Shown piece by piece: positions 1 through 7,310 of a stretch of DNA of 14,201 nucleotides; position 1 is the first letter of the stretch; each line of letters starts with the position of its first letter. This DNA comes from Oscillospiraceae bacterium. GTDB taxonomy: Bacteria; Bacillota; Clostridia; Oscillospirales; Oscillospiraceae. The stretch lies in contig JAFQSI010000037.1 in assembly GCA_017409645.1 (NCBI GenBank), positions 1-14,201 of the forward strand, read 5' to 3'. The translations under genes and the position numbers were made by a program. Below the pieces are notes generated by a model that was not told the DNA's origin, did not search any database, and was given only the letters and a program-made list of their open reading frames with translations.

Positions 1-116
1 TTCGAGGAATTTTCACGCTCCATTTTGAGCCGAATTCTTCGGTTTTCTCCGCCGTTCTATCCAAACTTCATCGGTTTGTGCAGCTATTTGTTTGCCGCTC
101 TCTCGAGCGCTTGGAT

Positions 117-145
117 ATACTATCACACCCAAACCCATTTGTCAA
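117..145 (-). promoter_or_regulatory. Strong sigma-A-type promoter reading leftwards out of the window
   Basis: On the minus strand a perfect -35 box TTGACA (145-140) is followed by a 17-nt spacer and a -10 box TAGTAT (122-117, 4 of 6 consensus). Transcription would start near 110 and run left off the window edge. The leader carries two small stem-loops, CGCTC/GAGCG at 96-109 and CCGAA/TTCGG at 30-42. No open frame on the minus strand begins with a good ribosome-binding site before the edge, so the product could be a stable RNA (rRNA or tRNA) or a gene starting beyond the window. Confidence 0.75.
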
Positions 146-147
146 CA

Positions 148-182
148 CCTTTTTTCACCTTTTTTCAAATTTCTTTTTTACG
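148..182 (-). promoter_or_regulatory. UP-element-like phased A-tracts upstream of the left promoter
   Basis: Directly upstream of the -35 box, the minus strand has runs of six A at 155-150, 165-160 and 179-174, plus an AAATTT at 172-167. The first three tracts are spaced about 10 bp apart, which places them on the same helix face. Such AT-rich phased tracts are typical of UP elements and intrinsic bends of rRNA promoters; that role here is inferred. Confidence 0.55.
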
Positions 183-183
183 T

Positions 184-210
184 AAAATGTGCCGCCCTTT
201 CGGGCGGCAC
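184..210 (-). terminator. Rho-independent terminator after mrdA
   Basis: A perfect 9-bp stem (GTGCCGCCC at 189-197 with GGGCGGCAC at 202-210) with a 4-nt loop. Reading on the minus strand it is followed by ATTTTA. It lies about 10 nt beyond the mrdA stop codon, so it ends the maf-mreC-mreD-mrdA transcript just before the next leftward promoter. Confidence 0.85.
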
Positions 211-220
211 AGCCGGTGGA

Positions 221-2272
221 TCAGCCCACCTTGTTTTCGTAGGTCACGACGTCGCTCAGCTCGTCGGCGGAGAAGTAGTACTCCAGGATGATGCGGGCCA
301 CCTTGGCCATGTGGCCGCCGGAGCCAGCCTTCTCGCCGTAGACGGCCACGGCGATCTCCGGATCGTCCATAGGCGCGAAGCAGATGAAGGCGCCGTTGGA
401 GGAGCCGCCGGTGCCATGCTCGGCGGTGCCGGTCTTGCCGCAGACCTCCACATCGAAGCCCCGGAAGGCCGACGCGCCGGAGCCGCTGGTGACCACCCGG
501 CGCATGCCCTCGAAAATCGTCTCCACGGTGTCGTTGGACATCTCCGTAACGGACAGCACCTCCCGGGTGTTCTCCTCCACCAGGTTGGAATAGTCCGCGG
601 ACACCACCCGCTTGAGGAATGTGGCGGAGTAGCGGGTGCCCTTGTTGGCCACGGCGGCCACATAGGAACACAGCTGCATGGGGGTATAGAGGTGGTCAGA
701 CTGACCGATGGAGGCCAGGACCTGGTCCATGGCGTACCAGTGGGCGTCGGAGCCGGAGTATTTCTTCTTCTTCGTCTCCTCGTTGGCCCGCTGGCCGATC
801 CGCTCGCCCAGCTCGATGCCGGTGGGCTCGCCCAGACCCAGGGTCTTGGCCACGGCATCCACGTCGTCCCAGTCCATTCTGTCGCCCAGGACATAGTAGA
901 AATAGTTGCACGAATCCTCCAGGGCGCCCGCCACGTTCAGATAGCCGTGGGTACGGCCGTTGCGGGTATAGATCAGACATCTGGGACTGTTGCCGGGGTA
1001 CTTGGTGAAGATGCCCTTGTCCTCGATCTCGGTGTAGCGGCTGATGGTCTGAGTCTCCAGGCCCGCGATGGACATGGCGACCTTATAGGTGGAGCCGGGG
1101 GGATAAATCTCCTGCAGCGCCCGGTTCAGGGTGGGCTTCATGGGGTCCACCCGCAGCTGGTCCCAGTCCTGGTTGAAGGTGGCAGGGTTGTAGGTGGGAT
1201 AGGAGGCACAGGCCAGGACCTCGCCGGTCCGGGTGTCCATGACCACCACGGCCATGCCCTGGATATCGGAGCCGCTTCCACTCTCCTGCGCCGTCAGCTC
1301 GTCGTGGACCTGCTTCATGGCCTCCTCGGCCACGATCTGCAGGTTCAGGTCGATGGACGTCTCCACGTTGTGGCCCGCCACGGGCTCCTTGACATAGTAC
1401 TGGGAGACGATGTTGCCGTTCTTGTCCACGACGCGGGCCAGACGGCCGTCGGTGCCGTGGAGGTACTCCTCAAAGGCCTTTTCCAGACCGGATTTGCCCA
1501 CCTTGTCGTCCATCTTGTAGCCCAGCTCCTTGTAGATCTCCCAGTCATCGGGGTCCATTTTGGAGTAGGTGCCCAGGATGTGGGCGGCGTAGGTGGTGTA
1601 GTATTCCCGCTTGGTGCTGGCCGCGGCGTCCAGGCCGGGGACATTCAGCTCCAGGATGGCGTTGAGGATGTCGTCGGGCACATCCTCCAGGAAGACGTAG
1701 CTCGACAGGTTGGTGATGTCGGTGCGCAGCTTCAGCTCATAGCGCAGGCCGATGACCGCCCGGGCGTCCTCGTCGGACCAGCTGTCGGGGATCTTGTAGC
1801 GGGAGCGCAGGGCCTCCATGAGCCGGGAGGCGGAGATATCCGAGTCGATATCCAGCTCCCAGAGGTAGTCCTGGAAATAGCCCTGCCAGGCGGCGGACTG
1901 CTCCGCCAGGGTATACTCGTAGGGCCGCGTCTCGGTGACGGGGAAATTCTCGATATACTCCACGCCCAGCTGGTCTGCCATGCGGATCAGCCGCAGCAGA
2001 TGGCCGTTGGGATCGTCGGAGTTGGTCAGGACGAAATTGTTGAAGACCAGGTTGTAGCTGGCCCGGTTGCCCACCATCACGTTGCCGTTGCGGTCGAGCA
2101 GCTCGCCCCGGGCGGCCTTGACGGTGTAATAGGTGGTATACAGGTCGGAGTCGGCCACCACATCACCGGCTCCCAGCATCTGCACTGCGTACATCCGCAC
2201 GCTGAACAGCCCCAGGATCAGGGCAAAGGCCAGCAGCATGGCAATGGCGCGAAAACGGGTTATTCTTTCCAT
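221..2272 (-). CDS. mrdA: Penicillin-binding protein 2 (elongasome transpeptidase)
   Basis: A 683-residue class B penicillin-binding protein that cross-links peptidoglycan during side-wall elongation, working with RodA, MreC and MreD at the membrane. One N-terminal transmembrane anchor (about residues 8-30) is followed by the dimerisation domain (about 48-300) and the transpeptidase domain (about 335-670). The three active-site motifs are intact: S394-T-Y-K397 (nucleophilic serine), S454-C-N456, and K613-T-G615. The start is supported by GGAGG six bases upstream. It overlaps the end of mreD by 13 nt, so translation is probably coupled. The gene order mreC-mreD-PBP2 favours PBP2 (MrdA) over the sporulation paralogue SpoVD or the divisome PBP. 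Function and motifs are very clear; the exact paralogue name is inferred from context. Confidence 0.95.
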   Translation of the reverse strand: MERITRFRAIAMLLAFALILGLFSVRMYAVQMLGAGDVVADSDLYTTYYTVKAARGELLDRNGNVMVGNRASYNLVFNNFVLTNSDDPNGHLLRLIRMADQLGVEYIENFPVTETRPYEYTLAEQSAAWQGYFQDYLWELDIDSDISASRLMEALRSRYKIPDSWSDEDARAVIGLRYELKLRTDITNLSSYVFLEDVPDDILNAILELNVPGLDAAASTKREYYTTYAAHILGTYSKMDPDDWEIYKELGYKMDDKVGKSGLEKAFEEYLHGTDGRLARVVDKNGNIVSQYYVKEPVAGHNVETSIDLNLQIVAEEAMKQVHDELTAQESGSGSDIQGMAVVVMDTRTGEVLACASYPTYNPATFNQDWDQLRVDPMKPTLNRALQEIYPPGSTYKVAMSIAGLETQTISRYTEIEDKGIFTKYPGNSPRCLIYTRNGRTHGYLNVAGALEDSCNYFYYVLGDRMDWDDVDAVAKTLGLGEPTGIELGERIGQRANEETKKKKYSGSDAHWYAMDQVLASIGQSDHLYTPMQLCSYVAAVANKGTRYSATFLKRVVSADYSNLVEENTREVLSVTEMSNDTVETIFEGMRRVVTSGSGASAFRGFDVEVCGKTGTAEHGTGGSSNGAFICFAPMDDPEIAVAVYGEKAGSGGHMAKVARIILEYYFSADELSDVVTYENKVG

Positions 2273-2841
2273 GCATTTCCTCCGATCGTTCCGATGCGCT
2301 TCAGGGGGACGTAGGCGGCTCCGGCGCCCAGGGTGCCGGCCAGGGCCGTCATCACGAAGACGCCCCAGCGGGCGCTGTAGGTCAGCTCCAGGAACACGCC
2401 GGTGGCGAACAGGGCCAGCTCATACAGCACCATCGCACCGCCGACGCAGATCAGGTCCGAGCCTGTGCCCCGGCGCAGGTAGCCCTGCCGGAAGGCGGCG
2501 GCCAGAACTGCCGCCAGCGTCAGATAGAGGATGCAGTAGCGGTCCTGTCCGGTGCCGGAAAATACGTAGATCATGGATGCCACCAGGGCGAAAACGGAGC
2601 CGTTCTCGGTGCCCTCCAGCACGCAGATCAGGATGATCAGCGCCGGGGCCAGCTCGAAGCAGCCCCCCAGCAGCCGCAGCTGGGCCAGCATGGAGTCCTG
2701 CAGCACCAGTCCCGCCACGCAGGTGAGGCTGTACAGCAGCCACTTCAGCACCGAGCGGCGCTGCTTCTGGGTCAGCAGCAGCTTGCCCGCCCAGTCAAAG
2801 CCCGTGGGATCCGGGCGAAATTCGATCTTTTTTCTGGCCAT
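2260..2841 (-). CDS. mreD: Rod-shape determining membrane protein MreD
   Basis: A 193-residue protein, slightly longer than the usual 160-175 because of a charged, Lys/Arg-rich cytoplasmic N-terminus of about 30 residues. The remainder is hydrophobic with five or six predicted membrane segments (about 32-48, 65-80, 82-95, 103-118, 133-152 and 158-177). MreD is an integral membrane part of the elongasome that binds MreC. Sequence in this family is weakly conserved, so the call rests on size, topology and position between mreC and PBP2. The start has GGAG seven bases upstream, lying at the very end of mreC; only 4 nt separate the two genes, and the 3' end overlaps mrdA by 13 nt. Confidence 0.9.
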   Translation of the reverse strand: MARKKIEFRPDPTGFDWAGKLLLTQKQRRSVLKWLLYSLTCVAGLVLQDSMLAQLRLLGGCFELAPALIILICVLEGTENGSVFALVASMIYVFSGTGQDRYCILYLTLAAVLAAAFRQGYLRRGTGSDLICVGGAMVLYELALFATGVFLELTYSARWGVFVMTALAGTLGAGAAYVPLKRIGTIGGNAWKE

Positions 2842-2845
2842 GGCG

Positions 2846-3676
2846 TTACTCCGTGGCGTAGGAGGTCAGGACGAAGATCTGCTCCAGGGAGCCGAAATCC
2901 GCCGCGGGCTCCAGAATGGCGTATTTTGCCACGCCCGTCTCGTCAAAGCCCGCGTCCACCACGCTGCCCAGGACCAGATCCCGGGGATACAGGGTGGAGC
3001 CGGCGGTGACCACCTGGTCATGGTTGCAGATGACCGCGTCGGAGGGCAGGTAGTTCATGCGCAGGTAGCCCTCCTCGCCGGTGGCGTAGCCGCCCTGGAC
3101 CATGCCGTTGTAGCCGGAGGTGGCCACGGTGGCGGAGATCTCCAGAGAGGAGTCCAGCACCGTCTTGACCACGGCGTAGTTGGGTCCCACCTCGGTGACC
3201 AGACCCACCACCTCGCCGTTGGCGGTGACGACACACTGGTTCAGCTGGACGCCCGCCACAGAGCCCTTGTTGATGGTACATTCCTCCGACCAGTCGCCGG
3301 AGTCCCAGCCGATGATGTAGGCGTCGAGCAGCACGAAGTCCTCCCGCTGGATCTTCAGACCCAGCGCTGCGGTGAGCCGCTCCACCTCACGGGTCAGGGC
3401 CGCTGCGGCCCGGACCTCCTCCCGGAGCTGGGCGTTTTCGGCCTCGAGCATCTTGACCTGCTCCTCCAGGGCCTCATAGCGGAACAGGTAGCTGTAAATG
3501 CCCTCGGCCTGACGGGTCAGAGCCTGGGCGCCGGAGCGCAGGGGCTGCAGCACCGTCTGCACCGTGATATCGGGCAGCCGGAAGCCCAGGGTCCCCGCTG
3601 CGATGCTCAGCACGATGGTCACCAGCACCGCGGCGATCAGGACCCGCCGGACCCGTTTGGAAAAGATCTGTTTCAT
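2846..3676 (-). CDS. mreC: Rod-shape determining protein MreC
   Basis: A 276-residue elongasome scaffold. It has a short basic N-terminus, one transmembrane helix (about residues 10-30), a coiled coil (about 65-105, rich in Glu/Leu/Ala) and the two-lobed extracytoplasmic beta domain that binds PBP2. The family pattern of an acidic-Gly INKGS segment (133-138 region), VVTANGEVVGLV and NYAVVKTVLD is visible. The start at 3676 was chosen because its ATG overlaps the maf stop as ATGA and opens the hydrophobic leader; a longer frame to 3733 would overlap maf and add a non-MreC-like stretch. The ribosome-binding site is only a G-run (GGGGGG), suggesting translational coupling to maf. Confidence 0.93.
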   Translation of the reverse strand: MKQIFSKRVRRVLIAAVLVTIVLSIAAGTLGFRLPDITVQTVLQPLRSGAQALTRQAEGIYSYLFRYEALEEQVKMLEAENAQLREEVRAAAALTREVERLTAALGLKIQREDFVLLDAYIIGWDSGDWSEECTINKGSVAGVQLNQCVVTANGEVVGLVTEVGPNYAVVKTVLDSSLEISATVATSGYNGMVQGGYATGEEGYLRMNYLPSDAVICNHDQVVTAGSTLYPRDLVLGSVVDAGFDETGVAKYAILEPAADFGSLEQIFVLTSYATE

Positions 3677-4248
3677 ACGCGTACCCCCCAGATCGGCAGC
3701 CCGAATGTGCGCAGAATGACGCTCAGCGCACACACCGGCAGACCCATCACATTATAGTAGTCGCCCTCCATGCGGGTGCAGAACAGCGCCGCGCCGCCCT
3801 GGATGCCGTAGGCTCCGGCCTTGTCCATGGGCTCGCCGGAGGCGATGTAGGCCCGGATCTCGTCGGGATGGAGATCCCGGAAGCGAAGTCTGGTCACCTC
3901 CGTATGGGTGACGATCTCATCGCCCTTCACCACCGTCATGCCCGTCATCACCTGATGGTTCCGCCCGGACAGCAGCGACAGCATGCGGAAGGCATCGGCC
4001 TCATCCCTGGGCTTGCCCAGCACCTTGCCCTCGCAGACCACGATGGTATCGGCGGCGATGACCACATCATCGGGCTCCCGGACAACAGCCAGCGCCTTCA
4101 GGCGGCTGACCCGGGCCACCTCCTCCTCGGGAGGTTTGGTTTCGTCCATAGTCTCGTCAATATCCGCAGCCCGGACGACGAAATCCAGGCCCGTCAGTCC
4201 CAAAAGCTCCCGCCGCCGGGGAGACTGGGACGCTAAAATCAGGTTCAT
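3673..4248 (-). CDS. maf: Maf family nucleotide pyrophosphatase
   Basis: A 191-residue cytosolic protein of the Maf/HAM1-like fold. These enzymes hydrolyse nucleoside triphosphates (dTTP/UTP or modified nucleotides) to monophosphates as a house-cleaning step, and have been linked to septum inhibition in Bacillus. Conserved signatures are the N-terminal ASQSPRR (6-12) phosphate-binding segment, AADTIV (65-70) with catalytic Asp67, the LGKPRD and LSGR segments (77-82, 93-96), and AYGIQG...EGDYYNVMGLP (146-171). Length fits the family. The start has TGGAGG six bases upstream. Its stop overlaps the mreC start by 4 nt. The maf-mreC-mreD link is a common Firmicutes gene order. Which nucleotide it prefers cannot be read from sequence alone. 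Confidence 0.95.
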   Translation of the reverse strand: MNLILASQSPRRRELLGLTGLDFVVRAADIDETMDETKPPEEEVARVSRLKALAVVREPDDVVIAADTIVVCEGKVLGKPRDEADAFRMLSLLSGRNHQVMTGMTVVKGDEIVTHTEVTRLRFRDLHPDEIRAYIASGEPMDKAGAYGIQGGAALFCTRMEGDYYNVMGLPVCALSVILRTFGLPIWGVRV

Positions 4249-4267
4249 TGAAATCCTCCAGTTTATA

Positions 4268-4344
4268 TGAGATTAGAGATTGGAGAGTGGAGAGTGGAGA
4301 TTTTCCCTGATCTCCAATCTCCAATCTTCACTCTCCACTCTGAA
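4268..4344. repeat. Inverted pair of heptamer tandem arrays
   Basis: The 77-bp gap between the U32 stop codon and the maf leader is filled by eleven consecutive 7-bp units. Five are purine-rich (variants of GGAGAGT/AGAGATT, 4268-4302), one is a spacer (4303-4309), and five are pyrimidine-rich (variants of ATCTCCA, 4310-4344). The two arms are imperfect reverse complements, with the innermost 7 bp perfect (4295-4301 with 4310-4316), so the RNA or DNA can fold into a long imperfect hairpin. There is no T-run after it on the minus strand, so it is not a standard terminator. It may act as a processing site or be an immobile remnant of a dispersed repeat. Confidence 0.75.
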
Positions 4345-6429
4345 TCAATCCAAACCCCGCAGGTACAGCCCTCTCGTGCAGCTGCCGGGCTCGAAGGGGG
4401 CCATATTCACGAAGTCCCGCAGACAGCGGTCCACCTCCCGGGCGTTCTCCGTGGTGAAGTACAGCCGCAGGCCCCACAGGCCCAGACGGCTCAGGTCCTC
4501 CCGGCGGTCCAGCAGACTCAGCTTCTTGCCGTTGAGCAGCACGCTGCGGCAGGAGCGGCCATCCTTGATGATGGGGAATTCCGCGCCGGTCCGATCCACC
4601 AGCTTTTGCGGCCCCTGCTGGCAGACGCAGGCTCCCATGCGGTTTTTCATGATGCAGTTCTCCGTGACCATCAGGGGCATCCGGCCATAGATCAGCAGCT
4701 CGGTGTCCACGGCCTTGCTCACGTCCCGGATCTGGGGCAGGGTCATCTCAAAGCTCAGGGCGGCGGACTGCAGCTCCAGCTTTTTGCAGACCTCCATGGC
4801 CCGGGAATTGAAGATGTTCAGGCCGAAATCGCCCCGGATGGCAAGGCCGCACTCCCGGACGGGGATCATCAGACCCAGATTGCCCACCAGCGCCTCCCGG
4901 ACGCCGATCCTCCGGGCCAGCCGCAGCTCCTGCTTCAGCCCTTCCAGCTCGCCGTCGTGGACGATCCTGGGCAGCGCCACCGCGATGGGGCAGCCCTTGC
5001 GGATCAGCTCCTCGAAATAAATGTGATCCTCGGTCACAAGGTGCAGCGGCACATAGATCACCTGGGCTCCCATATTCAGCAGGCGGCCGGTGATCTGCTC
5101 CCGGTTGGTGATCTGCACCGTCAGACCCGGCTCCTCCCGGCGGCCGAAGACCTCCCGGACCTTTCTGGGCTTGCCCAGGGCGGGGGTGTCCCGCCGGGCC
5201 CGGACGGCCATCAGCTGGGTCAGCACGTCCCGGCGCATGGCGTTGATGGAGGCCGCGGACAGGGTATAGCCGGGCTCGATGCGGCACTGGACATCGGCGC
5301 AGCGGAAGGGTGTGCCGCCGGTCTTAGCCAGACGGGCAGCCAGATCCTCGGCAAGCAACGGCCGGGTCCGGGCCATCTGGGGCGTGTCGCCCCGGGCCTT
5401 GCAGACGTTGCCGTCGGGGTCCCGGACCGTCAGCTCGCTGCGGTTCTCGGTGATGAGGGCCTTGAATTTCACGCTCACCAGACCGTTCTCCACGGCCTCG
5501 TAGCTCTCCCGGGCGGCCTTGGCCCAGGCGGCGTCCTCGGACCTGTCGTCCCGGATGCCGAACATCTGGGGGCCCTTTTCGGCGGCGTAGTAGCCGTCGG
5601 TGAAGCCCTGGCGGTTGAAGGCGTCGTGCAGGGCCTTCTCCATGGCCCGGGTCACGCGCCCCTCGTTCAGCGCCTGGCGGTAGACCCGGGTGACGGTGGC
5701 CACATACTCGGGCTTCTTCATCCGGCCCTCCAGCTTCAATGAGGCCACGCCCATCTCCTCGAGGTCCTTGACATAGTGGACCAGACAGTTGTCCTTCAGG
5801 CTCAGGGGGTACTTATGCTCCGATCTGCCGAAGCCGTAGGGCAGGCGGCAGGGCTGGGCGCAGCGGCCCCGGTTGCCGGACCGGCCGCCGATGGCGGCGG
5901 AGAGGTAGCACTGGCCCGAGTAGCACATGCACAGGGCGCCGTGGCCGAAGACCTCGATCTCAATGGGGGAATTTTCGCAGATATAGCGGATCTCCTCCCG
6001 GCTCAGCTCCCGGCTCAGGACCACCCGGGTCATCCCCCAGGCGGCGCACAGCAGCACGCCGGGCAGGGAGTGGACGGTCATCTGGGTGGAGCCGTGGATG
6101 GGTACCTTCGGGGCGATCTGCCGGCACAGCTCCACCACGCCCAGATCCTGGACGATGAAGGCGTCCACACCGGCAATGGCCGCCTGGCGGATCAGCTCGA
6201 AGCAGGCATCCATCTCCCGGTCGGAGACGAGGGTGTTCAGGGTCAGGTGGACCTGGACACCGCGGACATGACAGTATTTGACAGCCTCAGAGAGGGTCTG
6301 TATTGTAAAGTTTTTCGCGCTCTGGCGCGCATTGAAGCTTCCGCAGCCAAGATACACGGCGTCTGCGCCGTTCTGCACCGCGGCCTTCAGGGCCTCCATG
6401 GACCCGGCGGGGGCTAATAATTCGATCAT
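4345..6429 (-). CDS. U32 family peptidase / RNA C-hydroxylase-like protein
   Basis: A 694-residue protein of the long U32 class, with an N-terminal TIM-barrel-like U32 domain (about 1-330) and a C-terminal extension of the DUF3656 type. The U32 signature is complete at 159-177 (E-V-F-x-H-G-A-L-C...G-Q-C-Y-L-S). Cys167, Cys174, Cys190 and Cys194 are in the arrangement expected to bind an iron-sulfur cluster. Relatives annotated as collagenases are now known as prephenate-dependent RNA hydroxylases: TrhP (tRNA U34) and RlhA/YdcP (23S rRNA C2501). The length and DUF3656 favour an RlhA-like role, but I cannot assign the RNA target. Two in-frame starts are possible, ATG at 6429 or 6435, with GGAG 10 or 4 bases upstream; spacing and the family N-terminus (MIELLAPAG) favour 6429. 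Confidence 0.88.
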   Translation of the reverse strand: MIELLAPAGSMEALKAAVQNGADAVYLGCGSFNARQSAKNFTIQTLSEAVKYCHVRGVQVHLTLNTLVSDREMDACFELIRQAAIAGVDAFIVQDLGVVELCRQIAPKVPIHGSTQMTVHSLPGVLLCAAWGMTRVVLSRELSREEIRYICENSPIEIEVFGHGALCMCYSGQCYLSAAIGGRSGNRGRCAQPCRLPYGFGRSEHKYPLSLKDNCLVHYVKDLEEMGVASLKLEGRMKKPEYVATVTRVYRQALNEGRVTRAMEKALHDAFNRQGFTDGYYAAEKGPQMFGIRDDRSEDAAWAKAARESYEAVENGLVSVKFKALITENRSELTVRDPDGNVCKARGDTPQMARTRPLLAEDLAARLAKTGGTPFRCADVQCRIEPGYTLSAASINAMRRDVLTQLMAVRARRDTPALGKPRKVREVFGRREEPGLTVQITNREQITGRLLNMGAQVIYVPLHLVTEDHIYFEELIRKGCPIAVALPRIVHDGELEGLKQELRLARRIGVREALVGNLGLMIPVRECGLAIRGDFGLNIFNSRAMEVCKKLELQSAALSFEMTLPQIRDVSKAVDTELLIYGRMPLMVTENCIMKNRMGACVCQQGPQKLVDRTGAEFPIIKDGRSCRSVLLNGKKLSLLDRREDLSRLGLWGLRLYFTTENAREVDRCLRDFVNMAPFEPGSCTRGLYLRGLD

Positions 6430-6463
6430 AAGCATAGTTCTCCATTTTGGTATACTTATGCCC

Positions 6464-6492
6464 ATTATAGCACAGCTTTCCGGACAGTTCCA
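6464..6492 (-). promoter_or_regulatory. Promoter of the U32 gene
   Basis: On the minus strand a perfect TATAAT (6469-6464) has TGGAAC (6492-6487, 3 of 6 consensus) 17 nt upstream, and TGC just before the -10 gives an extended -10 element. Transcription would start near 6457, about 28 nt upstream of the U32 start. It may also serve maf-mreC-mreD-mrdA, since no better promoter is visible before maf. Confidence 0.7.
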
Positions 6493-6536
6493 GTAGGGCG
6501 ACATAATTTTTGAAAAATCTTCATAATTTCCGCAGC

Positions 6537-6565
6537 AAAAAACCAGCCGCCCAGGGGCGGCTGGT
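6537..6565 (-). terminator. Rho-independent terminator after rsgI
   Basis: A perfect 10-bp stem (6542-6551 with 6556-6565), a 4-nt loop, and six T on the minus strand (6542-6537). It begins 7 nt after the rsgI stop codon, ending the sigI-rsgI transcript. Confidence 0.92.
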
Positions 6566-6571
6566 CCTCAG

Positions 6572-7309
6572 TCAGTCATCATCATCGTCGTCCGGATCAT
6601 CGTCGTCATCCGGGTCGTCATCGTCGTCATCCGGATCATCATCATCGTCCGGACCGTCGTCGTCGTCATCATCGTCGTCCCGGTCGTCGGGGCCGTCGTC
6701 CTCATCGTCCTCCGGCTCCAGGATGTCCTCCAGCTCGTCGGCCAGATCCTCCAGGTCATCGTATTCGATGATGATCACAACATCCTTCGCATCGTGGACG
6801 ATGACGGCCTTCAGGCGGTTTTCCGTCTCCGTCTTCCATCCGTCGTCCTTCGAGTCCACGGTCAGGTGGACCTCGCCGCCGTCGGTCAGGTAGCCCATCT
6901 GGGCGGCCCGGTCGGTCAGTTCCTCCGTCACCTGCTCCACGGTCTTTCCGAAGGGCTGGTAGTCAAAAAGGACCTTCGCGCCGTCGGCGTTGACGGCCTC
7001 GGCGGAGATGACCCGCTCCAGCCGGTTGACGCTGAGCCGGATCTGGGGATTGATCTGGATCAGCACCGTGCCCATGCTCAGCAGCATCAGCTGCCAGAAC
7101 CCCGTGAACACGATACACAGGCAGGCCGCCATGGTCAGCAGGGGCTTCCAGCGGATGGTTTTGGACACAGGCTCCGGCTCCTGAAGCTCCACCACGGTGT
7201 CAAGCTCCTGGCCCACCTGATAATTCAGATTCGCCACCTTTTTGAACTGCCCCCGGCTGTCCAGGACCACGGCATAGCTCAAATGACATTCCATGACCAG
7301 ATATTCCAT
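6572..7309 (-). CDS. rsgI: RsgI-like anti-sigma-I factor with a poly-aspartate tail
   Basis: A 245-residue single-pass membrane anti-sigma factor. Residues 1-48 match the cytoplasmic RsgI N-terminal domain (YAVVLDSRGQFKKV) that holds SigI inactive. A transmembrane helix covers about 55-79. The juxtamembrane segment keeps the family Asn-Pro (N87-P88) followed by IRLSVNRLERVISAEAVNADG, the region where RsgI proteins are cut to start signalling. A small extracytoplasmic domain runs to about 180. From 184 the protein is acidic, and 36 of the last 45 residues are Asp, broken only by a few Pro, Gly, Glu and one Arg. Other clostridial RsgI proteins carry carbohydrate-binding modules or enzymes at this place; none is present here. 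It starts 1 nt after the sigI stop, with AGGAGG 8 nt upstream inside sigI, so the two are co-expressed. What the tail senses is unknown. Confidence 0.9.
   Translation of the reverse strand: MEYLVMECHLSYAVVLDSRGQFKKVANLNYQVGQELDTVVELQEPEPVSKTIRWKPLLTMAACLCIVFTGFWQLMLLSMGTVLIQINPQIRLSVNRLERVISAEAVNADGAKVLFDYQPFGKTVEQVTEELTDRAAQMGYLTDGGEVHLTVDSKDDGWKTETENRLKAVIVHDAKDVVIIIEYDDLEDLADELEDILEPEDDEDDGPDDRDDDDDDDDGPDDDDDPDDDDDDPDDDDDPDDDDDD
6575..6712. repeat. GAC/GAT trinucleotide tract encoding the Asp tail
   Basis: On the plus strand the tract is a mixture of GTC and ATC triplets (Asp codons on the minus strand), interrupted by CCGG-containing Pro and Gly codons. Near-identical blocks built from Asp triplets flanked by a TCCGG recur several times between 6590 and 6660, so the tract can slip or recombine in frame and change tail length without breaking the reading frame. 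Confidence 0.8.
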
Positions 7310-7310
7310 A

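Noticed and set aside
92..2314. A 740-codon open frame on the plus strand opposite mrdA (and similar long frames opposite the U32, mreC, DUF3048 and sdpI genes)
   Set aside because: They are antisense shadows caused by high GC at third codon positions. The products are His/Gly/Val-rich without domains, and the minus-strand frames have clear family motifs.
4262..4267. TATAAA as a -10 box for maf
   Set aside because: It is too close to the ribosome-binding site and has no -35; maf is more likely read from upstream.
4268..4344. CRISPR array
   Set aside because: Units are 7 bp without spacers; no cas genes or repeat-spacer pattern occur anywhere in the window.
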